A DNA stretch of 64,000 nucleotides from Streptomyces sp. Ru71. Its GTDB lineage: Bacteria; Actinomycetota; Actinomycetes; Streptomycetales; Streptomycetaceae. Location of the stretch: the NCBI RefSeq assembly GCF_002920535.1, contig NZ_PQSS01000012.1, positions 1 through 64,000 of the forward strand, given 5' to 3'. Below, in pieces: positions 10,229 through 24,328 of this stretch. The stretch's first letter is position 1; each line of letters begins with the position of its first letter. The translations under genes were made by a program, and so were the position numbers. A model generated the notes under the pieces. That model was not told the DNA's origin. It did not search any database and saw nothing but the letters and a program-made list of their open reading frames with translations.

Positions 10229-10243
10229 TTCGGCTCGCTTTTC

Positions 10244-10271
10244 GATCCTCGCCTGACGTGAGGCGAGGGTC
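10244..10271 (+). other. hairpin between rplJ and rplL
   Basis: GATCCTCGCCT (10244-10254) pairs with AGGCGAGGGTC (10261-10271) around a six-base loop, with one G-T pair. There is no T-tract. It may be a processing or stabilising structure adjusting L12 output relative to L10. Confidence 0.6.
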
Positions 10272-10343
10272 TTAGCGGGCCAACGTACGCCCGCCTCACC
10301 CAGTACATCCGGCACCTGCCGATCGAGTGGAAGGACCGCCATC

Positions 10344-10733
10344 ATGGCGAAGCTCACCCAGGACGAGCTGCTTGCCCAGTTCGAGGAGATGACCCTCATC
10401 GAGCTCTCCGAGTTCGTGAAGGCCTTCGAGGAGAAGTTCGACGTCACCGCCGCCGCTGCCGCGCCGGTCGTCGTCGCCGGTGGTGCCGCTGGTGGCGCCG
10501 CCGCCGAGGCCGCCGAGGAGAAGGACGAGTTCGACGTCATCCTCACCGGCGCCGGCGACAAGAAGATCCAGGTCATCAAGGTCGTGCGTGAGCTGACCTC
10601 GCTGGGTCTGAAGGAGGCCAAGGACCTCGTCGACGGCACCCCGAAGCCGGTTCTTGAGAAGGTCAACAAGGAAGCCGCCGACAAGGCCAAGGAGGCCCTT
10701 GAGGGCGCCGGCGCCTCCGTCGAGGTCAAGTAA
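10344..10733 (+). CDS. rplL: 50S ribosomal protein L7/L12
   Basis: The 129-residue acidic stalk protein recruits translational GTPases. It has the N-terminal dimerisation domain ([20 protein letters not shown]), an Ala/Gly hinge at about 38-55, and the factor-binding domain with [20 protein letters not shown] and [13 protein letters not shown] 10344 follows GTGGAAGGACCGCCATC. A long terminator follows. Confidence 0.97.
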   Translation: MAKLTQDELLAQFEEMTLIELSEFVKAFEEKFDVTAAAAAPVVVAGGAAGGAAAEAAEEKDEFDVILTGAGDKKIQVIKVVRELTSLGLKEAKDLVDGTPKPVLEKVNKEAADKAKEALEGAGASVEVK

Positions 10734-10810
10734 GACCTTCGCGACCGCTGAGACGGCCTTCTGGGGTCCAGGACGTGAGAACGTCCCCCTGGGGCTGTAA
10801 CGCGAACGCA

Positions 10811-10848
10811 CCGAAGGGCGATCATCCATCCGGGTGGTCGCCCTTCGG
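10811..10848 (+). terminator. terminator after rplL
   Basis: A 17-base stem from CCGAAGGGCGATCATCC (10811-10827) to GGGTGGTCGCCCTTCGG (10832-10848), with two G-T pairs and an ATCC loop, is followed by CGTTCC. It closes the rplJL unit. Confidence 0.85.
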
Positions 10849-10876
10849 CGTTCCCCGGGGGACGGCCCGGGCTGCC

Positions 10877-10904
10877 TTGCACCTGTGTTCGTGAGGGGTA
10901 AGGT
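10877..10904 (+). promoter_or_regulatory. candidate distal rpoB promoter
   Basis: TTGCAC (10877-10882) and TAAGGT (10899-10904) are 16 bases apart. The 470 bases from the rplL terminator to rpoB contain no gene; they hold this candidate, a second one at 11105-11134 and a long untranslated leader. Confidence 0.4.
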
Positions 10905-11104
10905 GATCTTCGTCGTGTCTCGGCCGCCCCGGTTCGGGCAAGGGGGGCCTTGACGAACCGCACGCAGCGCGCAATTCTCAGGACGCGTCGTCACAAGGAT
11001 CCGAATCCGAGGCATGGATCGACGACGAAGAGGGCAGTATCAACGTGCGTTGAGGGCAGGCATGCCGCAGGCGTTGAGAAGAGTGAGGTCTCCGAAATGC
11101 GGGA

Positions 11105-11134
11105 CTGGACATCAGTGTGCCAAGTGGCTACACT
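11105..11134 (+). promoter_or_regulatory. candidate proximal rpoB promoter
   Basis: CTGGAC (11105-11110) and TACACT (11129-11134) are 18 bases apart, predicting a start near 11141 and a leader of about 175 bases. The leader contains CCCCTG/CAGGGG pairing around 11161-11182. Confidence 0.5.
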
Positions 11135-11317
11135 GACCCTTTGCGCTGCCTGTTAGCTGTCCCCTGCCCGTCACCAGGGGTCTGCCCTCACTCGAACACT
11201 GACCGACAGATCGTCTCTGACCTGGCCCTTTGGTCGGATCGGACACTGCCTGTCTCTGTGTACGGGGGAGGGGCCGGTACGCGCGTAGTGAGTCCGAGCC
11301 CTCGGAAGGACCCCCTC

Positions 11318-14300
11318 TTGGCCGCCTCGCGCAACGCCTCGACCGCGAATACGAACAACGCTGCCAGCACCGCCCCGCTGCGCATCTCCTTTGCAAAGAT
11401 CAAGGAGCCCCTCGAGGTTCCGAACCTTCTCGCGCTGCAAACCGAGAGCTTCGACTGGCTGCTCGGCAACGACGCGTGGAAGGCTCGCGTCGAGGAGGCC
11501 CTCGAGAACGGTCAGGACGTCCCCACCAAGTCCGGTCTGGAGGAGATCTTCGAGGAGATCTCCCCGATCGAGGACTTCTCGGGGTCGATGTCGCTGACCT
11601 TCCGTGACCACCGCTTCGAGCCGCCGAAGAACTCGATCGACGAGTGCAAGGAGCGCGACTTCACGTACGCGGCCCCACTCTTCGTCACCGCCGAGTTCAC
11701 CAACAACGAGACCGGCGAGATCAAGTCCCAGACGGTCTTCATGGGCGACTTCCCGCTCATGACGAACAAGGGCACCTTCGTCATCAACGGCACCGAGCGT
11801 GTCGTGGTGTCGCAGCTGGTCCGTTCCCCCGGTGTCTACTTCGACTCCTCCATCGACAAGACGTCCGACAAGGACATCTTCTCCGCCAAGATCATCCCGT
11901 CCCGGGGTGCCTGGCTGGAGATGGAGATCGACAAGCGCGACATGGTCGGTGTGCGCATCGACCGCAAGCGCAAGCAGTCCGTGACCGTCCTCCTCAAGGC
12001 CCTCGGCTGGACCACCGAGCAGATCCTGGAGGAGTTCGGCGAGTACGAGTCCATGCGCGCCACCCTGGAGAAGGACCACACCCAGGGCCAGGACGACGCG
12101 CTGCTCGACATCTACCGCAAGCTGCGTCCGGGCGAGCCCCCCACGCGTGAGGCCGCGCAGACGCTGCTGGAGAACCTCTACTTCAACCCCAAGCGCTACG
12201 ACCTGGCCAAGGTCGGCCGCTACAAGGTCAACAAGAAGCTGGGTGCGGACGCCCCGCTCGACGCGGGCATCCTGACCGTCGAGGACATCATCTCGACGAT
12301 CAAGTACCTGGTGAAGCTGCACGCGGGCGAGACCGAGACGGTCGGCGACAGCGGTCAGACGATCGTCGTCGAGACCGACGACATCGACCACTTCGGCAAC
12401 CGCCGCCTGCGCAGCGTCGGCGAGCTCATCCAGAACCAGGTCCGTACGGGTCTGGCGCGTATGGAGCGTGTCGTCCGCGAGCGGATGACGACCCAGGACG
12501 TCGAGGCGATCACGCCGCAGACCCTGATCAACATCCGGCCGGTCGTCGCCTCCATCAAGGAGTTCTTCGGCACCAGCCAGCTGTCGCAGTTCATGGACCA
12601 GAACAACCCGCTGTCGGGTCTCACCCACAAGCGCCGTCTGTCGGCGCTTGGCCCGGGTGGTCTCTCCCGTGAGCGGGCCGGCTTCGAGGTCCGTGACGTG
12701 CACCCGTCGCACTACGGCCGTATGTGCCCGATCGAGACGCCGGAAGGCCCGAACATCGGTCTGATCGGCTCGCTCGCCTCCTACGGCCGGGTCAACGCGT
12801 TCGGTTTCGTCGAGACCCCGTACCGCAAGGTCATCGACGGCCAGGTCACCGACGAGGTCGACTACCTGACCGCCGACGAGGAGGACCGCTTCGTCATCGC
12901 GCAGGCCAACGCCACGCTGACGGACGACCTCCGGTTCGCCGAGGCCCGCGTGCTGGTCCGCCGCCGTGGCGGCGAGGTCGACTACGTCGGCCCCGAGGAC
13001 GTGGACTACATGGACGTCTCGCCGCGCCAGATGGTGTCGGTCGCGACGGCCATGATCCCCTTCCTTGAGCACGACGACGCCAACCGTGCCCTCATGGGCG
13101 CGAACATGATGCGCCAGGCCGTGCCGCTGATTAAGTCCGAGGCGCCGCTCGTCGGCACCGGCATGGAGTACCGCTCCGCGGTCGACGCCGGCGACGTGGT
13201 CAAGGCCGAGAAGGCCGGTGTGGTCCAGGAGGTCTCCGCGGACTACATCACCACCGCCAACGACGACGGCACGTACATCACGTACCGCCTGGCCAAGTTC
13301 GCCCGCTCCAACCAGGGCACCTCGGTCAACCAGAAGGTCATCGTCAACGAGGGCGACCGCGTCATCGAGGGCCAGGTCCTCGCCGACGGTCCGGCCACCC
13401 AGAACGGCGAGATGGCGCTGGGCAAGAACCTGCTCGTGGCGTTCATGCCGTGGGAGGGTCACAACTACGAGGACGCGATCATCCTGTCGCAGCGCCTCGT
13501 GCAGGACGACGTCCTCTCCTCGATCCACATCGAGGAGCACGAGGTCGACGCCCGTGACACCAAGCTCGGCCCCGAGGAGATCACCCGGGACATCCCGAAC
13601 GTCTCCGAGGAGGTCCTCGCCGACCTCGACGAGCGCGGCATCATCCGCATCGGTGCCGAGGTCATCGCCGGTGACATCCTGGTCGGCAAGGTCACGCCCA
13701 AGGGTGAGACCGAGCTGACGCCGGAGGAGCGCCTGCTGCGCGCGATCTTCGGTGAGAAGGCCCGTGAGGTCCGTGACACCTCGCTGAAGGTGCCGCACGG
13801 CGAGACCGGCAAGGTCATCGGCGTGCGCGTCTTCGACCGCGAGGAGGGCGACGAGCTTCCCCCCGGTGTGAACCAGCTCGTGCGCGTGTACGTGGCGCAG
13901 AAGCGCAAGATCACCGACGGTGACAAGCTCGCCGGCCGTCACGGCAACAAGGGTGTCATCTCCAAGATCCTGCCGATCGAGGACATGCCGTTCCTGGAGG
14001 ACGGCACCCCGGTCGACATCATCCTCAACCCGCTGGGTGTGCCGTCCCGAATGAACCCGGGACAGGTCCTGGAGATCCACCTCGGCTGGCTCGCCAGCCG
14101 CGGCTGGGACGTCTCCGGCCTGGCGGACGAGTGGGCCCAGCGCCTGCAGGCCATCGGCGCCGACAAGGTGGAGCCCGGCACCAACGTCGCCACCCCGGTG
14201 TTCGACGGTGCCCGTGAGGACGAGCTGGCGGGTCTGCTGCAGCACACCATCCCGAACCGCGACGGCGAGCGCATGGTGCTTCCGTCCGGCAAGGCGCGGC

Positions 14301-14803
14301 TGTTCGACGGCCGTAGCGGTGAGCCGTTCCCGGACCCGATCTCGGTCGGCTACATGTACATCCTCAAGCTGCACCACCTGGTCGACGACAAGCTGCACGC
14401 CCGTTCGACCGGTCCGTACTCGATGATCACCCAGCAGCCGCTGGGTGGTAAGGCCCAGTTCGGTGGCCAGCGCTTCGGTGAGATGGAGGTGTGGGCCCTT
14501 GAGGCCTACGGCGCCGCGTACGCCCTCCAGGAGCTGCTGACCATCAAGTCCGACGACGTCACCGGCCGCGTGAAGGTCTACGAGGCCATCGTCAAGGGCG
14601 AGAACATCCCTGAGCCCGGCATTCCCGAGTCCTTCAAGGTGCTCATCAAGGAAATGCAGTCCCTGTGCCTCAACGTGGAGGTGCTGTCCTCGGACGGCAT
14701 GTCCATCGAGATGCGCGACACCGACGAGGACGTCTTCCGCGCAGCGGAGGAGCTCGGTATCGACCTGTCCCGGCGCGAGCCGAGCAGCGTCGAAGAGGTC
14801 TGA
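11318..14803 (+). CDS. rpoB: DNA-directed RNA polymerase subunit beta
   Basis: The 1161-residue beta subunit forms one pincer of the polymerase and the rifamycin pocket. I place the start at TTG 11318 ([14 protein letters not shown]) because GGAAGGA stands 8 bases upstream and the product has the usual Streptomyces length; the frame stays open to 11117 but that part overlaps the promoter region. The rifampicin region (about residues 418-450) reads [20 protein letters not shown] then [12 protein letters not shown], with wild-type Q, D, H and S positions, so no resistance mutation is apparent. Downstream blocks [38 protein letters not shown] and [19 protein letters not shown] are intact. Confidence 0.97.
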   Translation: MAASRNASTANTNNAASTAPLRISFAKIKEPLEVPNLLALQTESFDWLLGNDAWKARVEEALENGQDVPTKSGLEEIFEEISPIEDFSGSMSLTFRDHRFEPPKNSIDECKERDFTYAAPLFVTAEFTNNETGEIKSQTVFMGDFPLMTNKGTFVINGTERVVVSQLVRSPGVYFDSSIDKTSDKDIFSAKIIPSRGAWLEMEIDKRDMVGVRIDRKRKQSVTVLLKALGWTTEQILEEFGEYESMRATLEKDHTQGQDDALLDIYRKLRPGEPPTREAAQTLLENLYFNPKRYDLAKVGRYKVNKKLGADAPLDAGILTVEDIISTIKYLVKLHAGETETVGDSGQTIVVETDDIDHFGNRRLRSVGELIQNQVRTGLARMERVVRERMTTQDVEAITPQTLINIRPVVASIKEFFGTSQLSQFMDQNNPLSGLTHKRRLSALGPGGLSRERAGFEVRDVHPSHYGRMCPIETPEGPNIGLIGSLASYGRVNAFGFVETPYRKVIDGQVTDEVDYLTADEEDRFVIAQANATLTDDLRFAEARVLVRRRGGEVDYVGPEDVDYMDVSPRQMVSVATAMIPFLEHDDANRALMGANMMRQAVPLIKSEAPLVGTGMEYRSAVDAGDVVKAEKAGVVQEVSADYITTANDDGTYITYRLAKFARSNQGTSVNQKVIVNEGDRVIEGQVLADGPATQNGEMALGKNLLVAFMPWEGHNYEDAIILSQRLVQDDVLSSIHIEEHEVDARDTKLGPEEITRDIPNVSEEVLADLDERGIIRIGAEVIAGDILVGKVTPKGETELTPEERLLRAIFGEKAREVRDTSLKVPHGETGKVIGVRVFDREEGDELPPGVNQLVRVYVAQKRKITDGDKLAGRHGNKGVISKILPIEDMPFLEDGTPVDIILNPLGVPSRMNPGQVLEIHLGWLASRGWDVSGLADEWAQRLQAIGADKVEPGTNVATPVFDGAREDELAGLLQHTIPNRDGERMVLPSGKARLFDGRSGEPFPDPISVGYMYILKLHHLVDDKLHARSTGPYSMITQQPLGGKAQFGGQRFGEMEVWALEAYGAAYALQELLTIKSDDVTGRVKVYEAIVKGENIPEPGIPESFKVLIKEMQSLCLNVEVLSSDGMSIEMRDTDEDVFRAAEELGIDLSRREPSSVEEV

Positions 14804-14811
14804 CGGGAGTC

Positions 14812-14845
14812 CGGCGGGGCCCCTGAACCACAAGGGGCCCCGCCG
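14812..14845 (+). other. hairpin between rpoB and rpoC
   Basis: CGGCGGGGCCCCT (14812-14824) pairs perfectly with AGGGGCCCCGCCG (14833-14845) around an eight-base loop. There is no T-tract, so this is more likely a processing or pausing element than a full terminator. Confidence 0.65.
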
Positions 14846-14902
14846 ACCCCCAGGCCCCCGTACAGACCACAGACTTACGACCCTGAGAGGGATTGACGCA
14901 TA

Positions 14903-18802
<3,900 letters not shown>

Positions 18803-18819
18803 GCGAGCGTCCGCTTGAT

Positions 18820-18858
18820 CCGAAGGGCGGTCACCCCGTGCGGGTGGCCGCCCTTCGG
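18820..18858 (+). terminator. terminator after rpoC
   Basis: CCGAAGGGCGGTCACCC (18820-18836) pairs with GGGTGGCCGCCCTTCGG (18842-18858) with one G-T pair and loop CGTGC. The outer arm is the same as in the rplL terminator. Confidence 0.85.
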
Positions 18859-18927
18859 CGTTCTGCCATGCCGGACGCGCCGGTTCGGCGCATCATGGAG
18901 GGACGCCGGCGCTCCGGGGAGGTCCTC

Positions 18928-19452
18928 GTGTCGCAGTCGCCGTATCCGTGGCAGCCCTGGCAGCCCGCTCAGCCGGGGTGGCGGGGGATGCTCGCCTCGC
19001 ATGCCGACCGGGAGCGGGCCGTGGATGTGCTCAGAGCCGGATACGGCGAGGGGCGGATGGAGCGGGAGGAGTTCGAGCGGCGGGTCGAGCGGGCGTACGC
19101 GGCCCGGACGGTGGGGGAGCTGGCCCTGCTCGTCGCCGATCTGCCGCAGGGGCCCGTGCCGCCGTCCCTGCCCGCCGTCTTCGCGTCCGGGGCGGCTGTG
19201 CCCGTTCCCCGCCCGCGGACGAACGGGAAGGCCGTGGGAGCCGCCGTGTGCGGGCTGCTGTGCGTGCCGACCTTCGGGCTCACCGGGATTCCGGCCGTGG
19301 TGCTGGGGCATGCGGCGCGGTCCGAGATCCGCCGGACGGGGGAGCTGGGGGAGGGGCTGGCGCTGACCGGTCTCGTTCTGGGGTGGTTGGCCACGGCCGG
19401 CTGGGCACTCGTACTGATCCTGCTGACCGTCGTGTCCCTCGCGGTCGGATGA
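18928..19452 (+). CDS. DUF1707/DUF4190-type membrane protein
   Basis: The 174-residue protein has three parts: a W/P/Q-rich N-terminus, a DUF1707-like domain (about 22-75: MLASHADRERAVDVLRAGYG, EEFERRVERAYAARTVGEL, LVADLP) and two C-terminal hydrophobic segments typical of DUF4190 (AVGAAVCGLLCVPTFGLTGI and LVLGWLATAGWALVLILLTV). DUF1707 is a short helical domain often fused to membrane or regulatory modules; its role is unknown. GTG 18928 is chosen for GGGGAGG eight bases upstream; earlier in-frame starts run into the rpoC terminator. Confidence 0.8.
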   Translation: MSQSPYPWQPWQPAQPGWRGMLASHADRERAVDVLRAGYGEGRMEREEFERRVERAYAARTVGELALLVADLPQGPVPPSLPAVFASGAAVPVPRPRTNGKAVGAAVCGLLCVPTFGLTGIPAVVLGHAARSEIRRTGELGEGLALTGLVLGWLATAGWALVLILLTVVSLAVG

Positions 19453-19573
19453 GCCTCGGCGCAAGGACGTGAGAAAAGTGTTCGAAGCGGACAGCGGCCG
19501 CCGATTCGAAGATCACGTGCGCCCGATGGTCTTGACATGTGCCGAGGGGCACTGCGGGCGCGGCCCATTTGTT

Positions 19574-19602
19574 TTGACCGTAGCGTTTGAGGTAGGTACG
19601 CT
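19574..19602 (+). promoter_or_regulatory. str operon promoter
   Basis: TTGACC (19574-19579) and TACGCT (19597-19602) are 17 bases apart, a strong housekeeping-sigma promoter about 190 bases before rpsL. The 345 bases between the DUF1707 gene and rpsL hold this promoter and a structured leader, with no gene. Confidence 0.7.
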
Positions 19603-19722
19603 CAGACCTTGTGCCTGGGGTGTGCCTTGGCTCTCCTGCGTGCCTTCAACCGCATGAGGGAGCCGTGACTGGCCACCGTGATCTGCGCCTCTTTCTGCCG
19701 TTCGGCAGGAGCTCGCACGATT

Positions 19723-19771
19723 CGACACACCCGACCGCGTGGGTCGGCGACGTTCCAGGTTAGCTGTACCC
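19723..19771 (+). promoter_or_regulatory. leader stem-loop shared with rpsJ
   Basis: The 28-base segment 19723-19750 folds as CCGACC/GGTCGG around GCGTG and is 27/28 identical to 39649-39676 before rpsJ. It is followed here by GTTCCAG and AGCTGTA, and the same two words follow in the rpsJ leader. Common regulation of both operons by one factor or ribosomal protein is an inference. Confidence 0.6.
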
Positions 19772-19797
19772 ATCGGCACACAGAAACCGGAGAAGTA

Positions 19798-20169
19798 GTG
19801 CCTACGATCCAGCAGCTGGTCCGCAAGGGCCGGCAGGACAAGGTCGAGAAGAACAAGACGCCCGCACTTGAGGGTTCCCCTCAGCGCCGTGGCGTCTGCA
19901 CGCGTGTGTTCACGACCACCCCGAAGAAGCCGAACTCGGCCCTCCGTAAGGTCGCGCGTGTGCGTCTGACCAGCGGCATCGAGGTCACGGCCTACATTCC
20001 GGGTGAGGGACACAACCTGCAGGAGCACTCCATCGTGCTCGTGCGCGGCGGCCGTGTGAAGGACCTGCCGGGTGTTCGCTACAAGATCATCCGTGGCTCG
20101 CTCGACACCCAGGGTGTCAAGAACCGCAAGCAGGCTCGCAGCCGTTACGGCGCCAAGAAGGAGAAGTAA
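19798..20169 (+). CDS. rpsL: 30S ribosomal protein S12
   Basis: S12 (123 residues) lies at the decoding centre. The streptomycin-relevant loops [17 protein letters not shown] and [17 protein letters not shown] carry the wild-type lysines at the classical positions (about 43 and 88). GTG 19798 follows CCGGAGAAGTA. It is first in the str operon; rpsG follows after two bases. Confidence 0.97.
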   Translation: MPTIQQLVRKGRQDKVEKNKTPALEGSPQRRGVCTRVFTTTPKKPNSALRKVARVRLTSGIEVTAYIPGEGHNLQEHSIVLVRGGRVKDLPGVRYKIIRGSLDTQGVKNRKQARSRYGAKKEK

Positions 20170-20171
20170 GA

Positions 20172-20642
20172 ATGCCTCGTAAGGGCCCCGCCCCGAAGCG
20201 CCCGGTCATCATCGACCCGGTCTACGGTTCTCCTCTGGTGACCTCCCTGATCAACAAGGTGCTGCTGAACGGCAAGCGCTCCACCGCCGAGCGCATCGTC
20301 TACGGCGCCATGGAGGGCCTGCGCGAGAAGACCGGCAACGACCCGGTCATCACGCTGAAGCGCGCTCTGGAGAACATCAAGCCGACCCTTGAGGTCAAGT
20401 CCCGCCGTGTCGGTGGCGCCACCTACCAGGTCCCGGTCGAGGTCAAGCCGGGCCGTGCCAACACCCTGGCGCTGCGCTGGCTGGTCGGTTACTCCCGCGC
20501 CCGTCGCGAGAAGACCATGACCGAGCGTCTGCTCAACGAGCTTCTCGACGCCAGCAACGGCCTCGGCGCCGCTGTGAAGAAGCGCGAGGACACCCACAAG
20601 ATGGCCGAGTCCAACAAGGCCTTCGCGCACTACCGCTGGTAG
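20172..20642 (+). CDS. rpsG: 30S ribosomal protein S7
   Basis: S7 (156 residues) initiates assembly of the 30S head and contacts tRNA in the E site. The signature [20 protein letters not shown] and the C-terminal [14 protein letters not shown] ending ([10 protein letters not shown]) are present. ATG 20172 follows GAGAAGTAAGA, overlapping the end of rpsL. Confidence 0.97.
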   Translation: MPRKGPAPKRPVIIDPVYGSPLVTSLINKVLLNGKRSTAERIVYGAMEGLREKTGNDPVITLKRALENIKPTLEVKSRRVGGATYQVPVEVKPGRANTLALRWLVGYSRARREKTMTERLLNELLDASNGLGAAVKKREDTHKMAESNKAFAHYRW

Positions 20643-20681
20643 TCGCTACCCACATCGAGACCGAGAGAAGACTGAAGCCTT

Positions 20682-22808
20682 ATGGCTACCACTTCACTTG
20701 ACCTGGCCAGGGTCCGCAACATCGGGATCATGGCCCACATCGACGCGGGCAAGACGACCACCACCGAGCGGATCCTGTTCTACACCGGTGTGTCTTACAA
20801 GATCGGTGAGGTCCACGACGGCGCTGCCACCATGGACTGGATGGAGCAGGAGCAGGAGCGTGGCATCACGATCACCTCTGCTGCCACCACCTGTCACTGG
20901 CCGCTGGAAGACGTCGACCACACCATCAACATCATCGACACCCCGGGCCACGTCGACTTCACCGTCGAGGTGGAGCGCTCCCTGCGCGTGCTCGACGGTG
21001 CCGTGACGGTGTTCGACGGCGTCGCCGGCGTTGAGCCGCAGTCCGAGACGGTGTGGCGTCAGGCGGACCGCTACGGCGTTCCGCGTATCTGCTTCGTCAA
21101 CAAGCTCGACCGCACGGGCGCCGAGTTCCACCGCTGCGTGGACATGATCTCGGACCGCCTGGGCGCGCAGCCGATCGTCATGCAGCTCCCGATCGGTGCC
21201 GAGGCCGACTTCAAGGGCGTCGTGGACCTGGTCCGCATGAAGGCGCTCGTGTGGTCCGCCGAGGCGACCAAGGGCGAGATGTACGACATCGTCGACATCC
21301 CGGACACGCACACCGAGGCTGCCGAGGAGTACCGCGGCAAGCTGCTGGAGGCCGTGGCCGAGAACGACGAAGAGATCATGGAGCTGTACCTGGAGGGCCA
21401 GGAGCCCACCGAGGAGCAGCTGCACGCCGCGATCCGTCGTATCACCATCGCGTCCGGCAAGGGCACCGGCACCACCGTGACCCCGGTGTTCTGCGGTACC
21501 GCGTTCAAGAACAAGGGTGTCCAGCCCCTGCTCGACGCGGTCGTGCGCTACCTGCCCTCCCCCGTTGACATCGAGGCCATCGAGGGCCACGCGGTCAACG
21601 ACGCGGAGGAGGTCGTCCGCCGCAAGCCGTCCGACGAGGAGCCGCTGTCGGCGCTGGCGTTCAAGATCATGAGCGACCCGCACCTCGGCAAGCTCACCTT
21701 CGTCCGGGTCTACTCGGGCCGCCTGGAGTCCGGCACCTCGGTGCTGAACTCCGTCAAGGGCAAGAAGGAGCGCATCGGCAAGATCTACCGCATGCACGCC
21801 AACAAGCGTGAGGAGATCGAGTCGGTGGGCGCCGGCGACATCGTCGCCGTCATGGGCCTGAAGCAGACCACCACCGGTGAGACGCTCTGCGACGAGAAGA
21901 ACCCGGTGATCCTGGAGTCCATGGACTTCCCGGCGCCGGTCATCGAGGTCGCGATCGAGCCGAAGTCGAAGGGCGACCAGGAGAAGCTGGGCGTCGCGAT
22001 CCAGCGCCTGGCCGAGGAGGACCCGTCCTTCCAGGTCCACACCAACGAGGAGACCGGCCAGACCGTCATCGGCGGTATGGGCGAGCTTCACCTTGAGGTG
22101 CTCGTGGACCGCATGAAGCGCGAGTTCAAGGTCGAGGCCAACGTCGGCAAGCCGCAGGTGGCGTACCGCGAGACGATCCGCAAGGCCGTCGAGCGCGTCG
22201 ACTTCACGCACAAGAAGCAGACCGGTGGTACGGGTCAGTTCGCCAAGGTGCAGATCGGCATCGAGCCCCTTGAGGGCGGCGACGTCTCGTACGAGTTCGT
22301 GAACAAGGTGACCGGTGGTCGTATCCCGAAGGAGTACATCCCTTCGGTGGACGCCGGCTGCCAGGAGGCCATGCAGTTCGGCATCCTCGCGGGCTACGAG
22401 ATGACCGGTGTGCGCGTGATCCTGCACGACGGTGCCTACCACGAGGTGGACTCCTCCGAGCTCGCCTTCAAGATCGCCGGTTCGCAGGCCTTCAAGGAGG
22501 CCGCGCGCAAGGCTTCCCCCGTGCTCCTTGAGCCGATGATGGCCGTCGAGGTCACCACGCCCGAGGACTACATGGGTGAGGTCATCGGCGACATCAACTC
22601 CCGCCGTGGTCAGATCCAGGCCATGGAGGAGCGGGCCGGTGCCCGTGTCGTGAAGGGCCTCGTGCCCCTGTCGGAGATGTTCGGCTACGTCGGCGACCTC
22701 CGCAGCAAGACGTCGGGTCGCGCAAGCTACTCGATGCAGTTCGACTCCTACGCCGAGGTTCCGCGGAACGTCGCCGAGGAGATCATCGCGAAGGCCAAGG
22801 GCGAGTAA
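20682..22808 (+). CDS. fusA: elongation factor G
   Basis: EF-G (708 residues) drives GTP-dependent translocation. Motifs: G1 [12 protein letters not shown], switch [11 protein letters not shown]3 [10 protein letters not shown]4 NKLD. Domain II and the domain IV tip ([15 protein letters not shown]) follow in the usual order. ATG 20682 lies 39 bases after rpsG. The length is that of a canonical EF-G, not a FusB or TetM-type paralogue. Confidence 0.97.
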   Translation: MATTSLDLARVRNIGIMAHIDAGKTTTTERILFYTGVSYKIGEVHDGAATMDWMEQEQERGITITSAATTCHWPLEDVDHTINIIDTPGHVDFTVEVERSLRVLDGAVTVFDGVAGVEPQSETVWRQADRYGVPRICFVNKLDRTGAEFHRCVDMISDRLGAQPIVMQLPIGAEADFKGVVDLVRMKALVWSAEATKGEMYDIVDIPDTHTEAAEEYRGKLLEAVAENDEEIMELYLEGQEPTEEQLHAAIRRITIASGKGTGTTVTPVFCGTAFKNKGVQPLLDAVVRYLPSPVDIEAIEGHAVNDAEEVVRRKPSDEEPLSALAFKIMSDPHLGKLTFVRVYSGRLESGTSVLNSVKGKKERIGKIYRMHANKREEIESVGAGDIVAVMGLKQTTTGETLCDEKNPVILESMDFPAPVIEVAIEPKSKGDQEKLGVAIQRLAEEDPSFQVHTNEETGQTVIGGMGELHLEVLVDRMKREFKVEANVGKPQVAYRETIRKAVERVDFTHKKQTGGTGQFAKVQIGIEPLEGGDVSYEFVNKVTGGRIPKEYIPSVDAGCQEAMQFGILAGYEMTGVRVILHDGAYHEVDSSELAFKIAGSQAFKEAARKASPVLLEPMMAVEVTTPEDYMGEVIGDINSRRGQIQAMEERAGARVVKGLVPLSEMFGYVGDLRSKTSGRASYSMQFDSYAEVPRNVAEEIIAKAKGE

Positions 22809-22832
22809 CGCACCGCGTTCACACGCCGTAGG

Positions 22833-22861
22833 CTTGACTCCGGAGCCTCACGGGGCAAACT
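22833..22861 (+). promoter_or_regulatory. candidate tuf-specific promoter
   Basis: TTGACT (22833-22838) and CAAACT (22856-22861) are 17 bases apart in the 156-base fusA-tuf gap. The -10 is imperfect. An extra tuf promoter would fit the high demand for EF-Tu. Confidence 0.4.
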
Positions 22862-22885
22862 TCCGCAATCGCGGGGTTTGCCCCG
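22851..22885 (+). other. hairpin between fusA and tuf
   Basis: CGGGGCAAAC (22851-22860) pairs with GTTTGCCCCG (22876-22885), enclosing a second CCGC/GCGG stem with AATC loop. It overlaps the candidate -10, so a transcript from that promoter would start inside the structure. Confidence 0.6.
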
Positions 22886-22964
22886 GGTTCCGGGCCTTTA
22901 CAGCAAAGATCACCTGGCGCCGATGAAGTAAGGCGTACCAGAACCACTCCACAGGAGGACCCCA

Positions 22965-24158
<1,194 letters not shown>

Positions 24159-24215
24159 GTTCCGCTTACTTGAGGGTCCTGTGACCCGGTAGCTCCAGCT
24201 GCGAGCTCCACTGAG

Positions 24216-24248
24216 GGGCCCGTACGACTTCGGTCGTGCGGGCCCTTC
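24216..24248 (+). terminator. str operon terminator
   Basis: A 13-base stem (GGGCCCGTACGAC at 24216-24228, GTCGTGCGGGCCC at 24233-24245) with a TTCG tetraloop is followed by TTCT. It marks the left edge of the accessory island. Confidence 0.88.
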
Positions 24249-24328
24249 TGCATGCCCTGGCGGTAAGCGCTCCCACCCCGTCCTGTAGCATTCCGCCACT
24301 CATTCGTGTCATGTCCATCTAAGGGCTC

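Noticed and set aside
11117..11317. N-terminal extension of rpoB from GTG 11117
   Set aside because: It overlaps the promoter region and has no family similarity; TTG 11318 has a ribosome site and gives the normal length.
12570..12680. Possible rifampicin-resistance changes in rpoB
   Set aside because: All commonly mutated positions of the rifampicin region carry wild-type residues; the G-L pair in PLSGLT is normal in actinobacteria.
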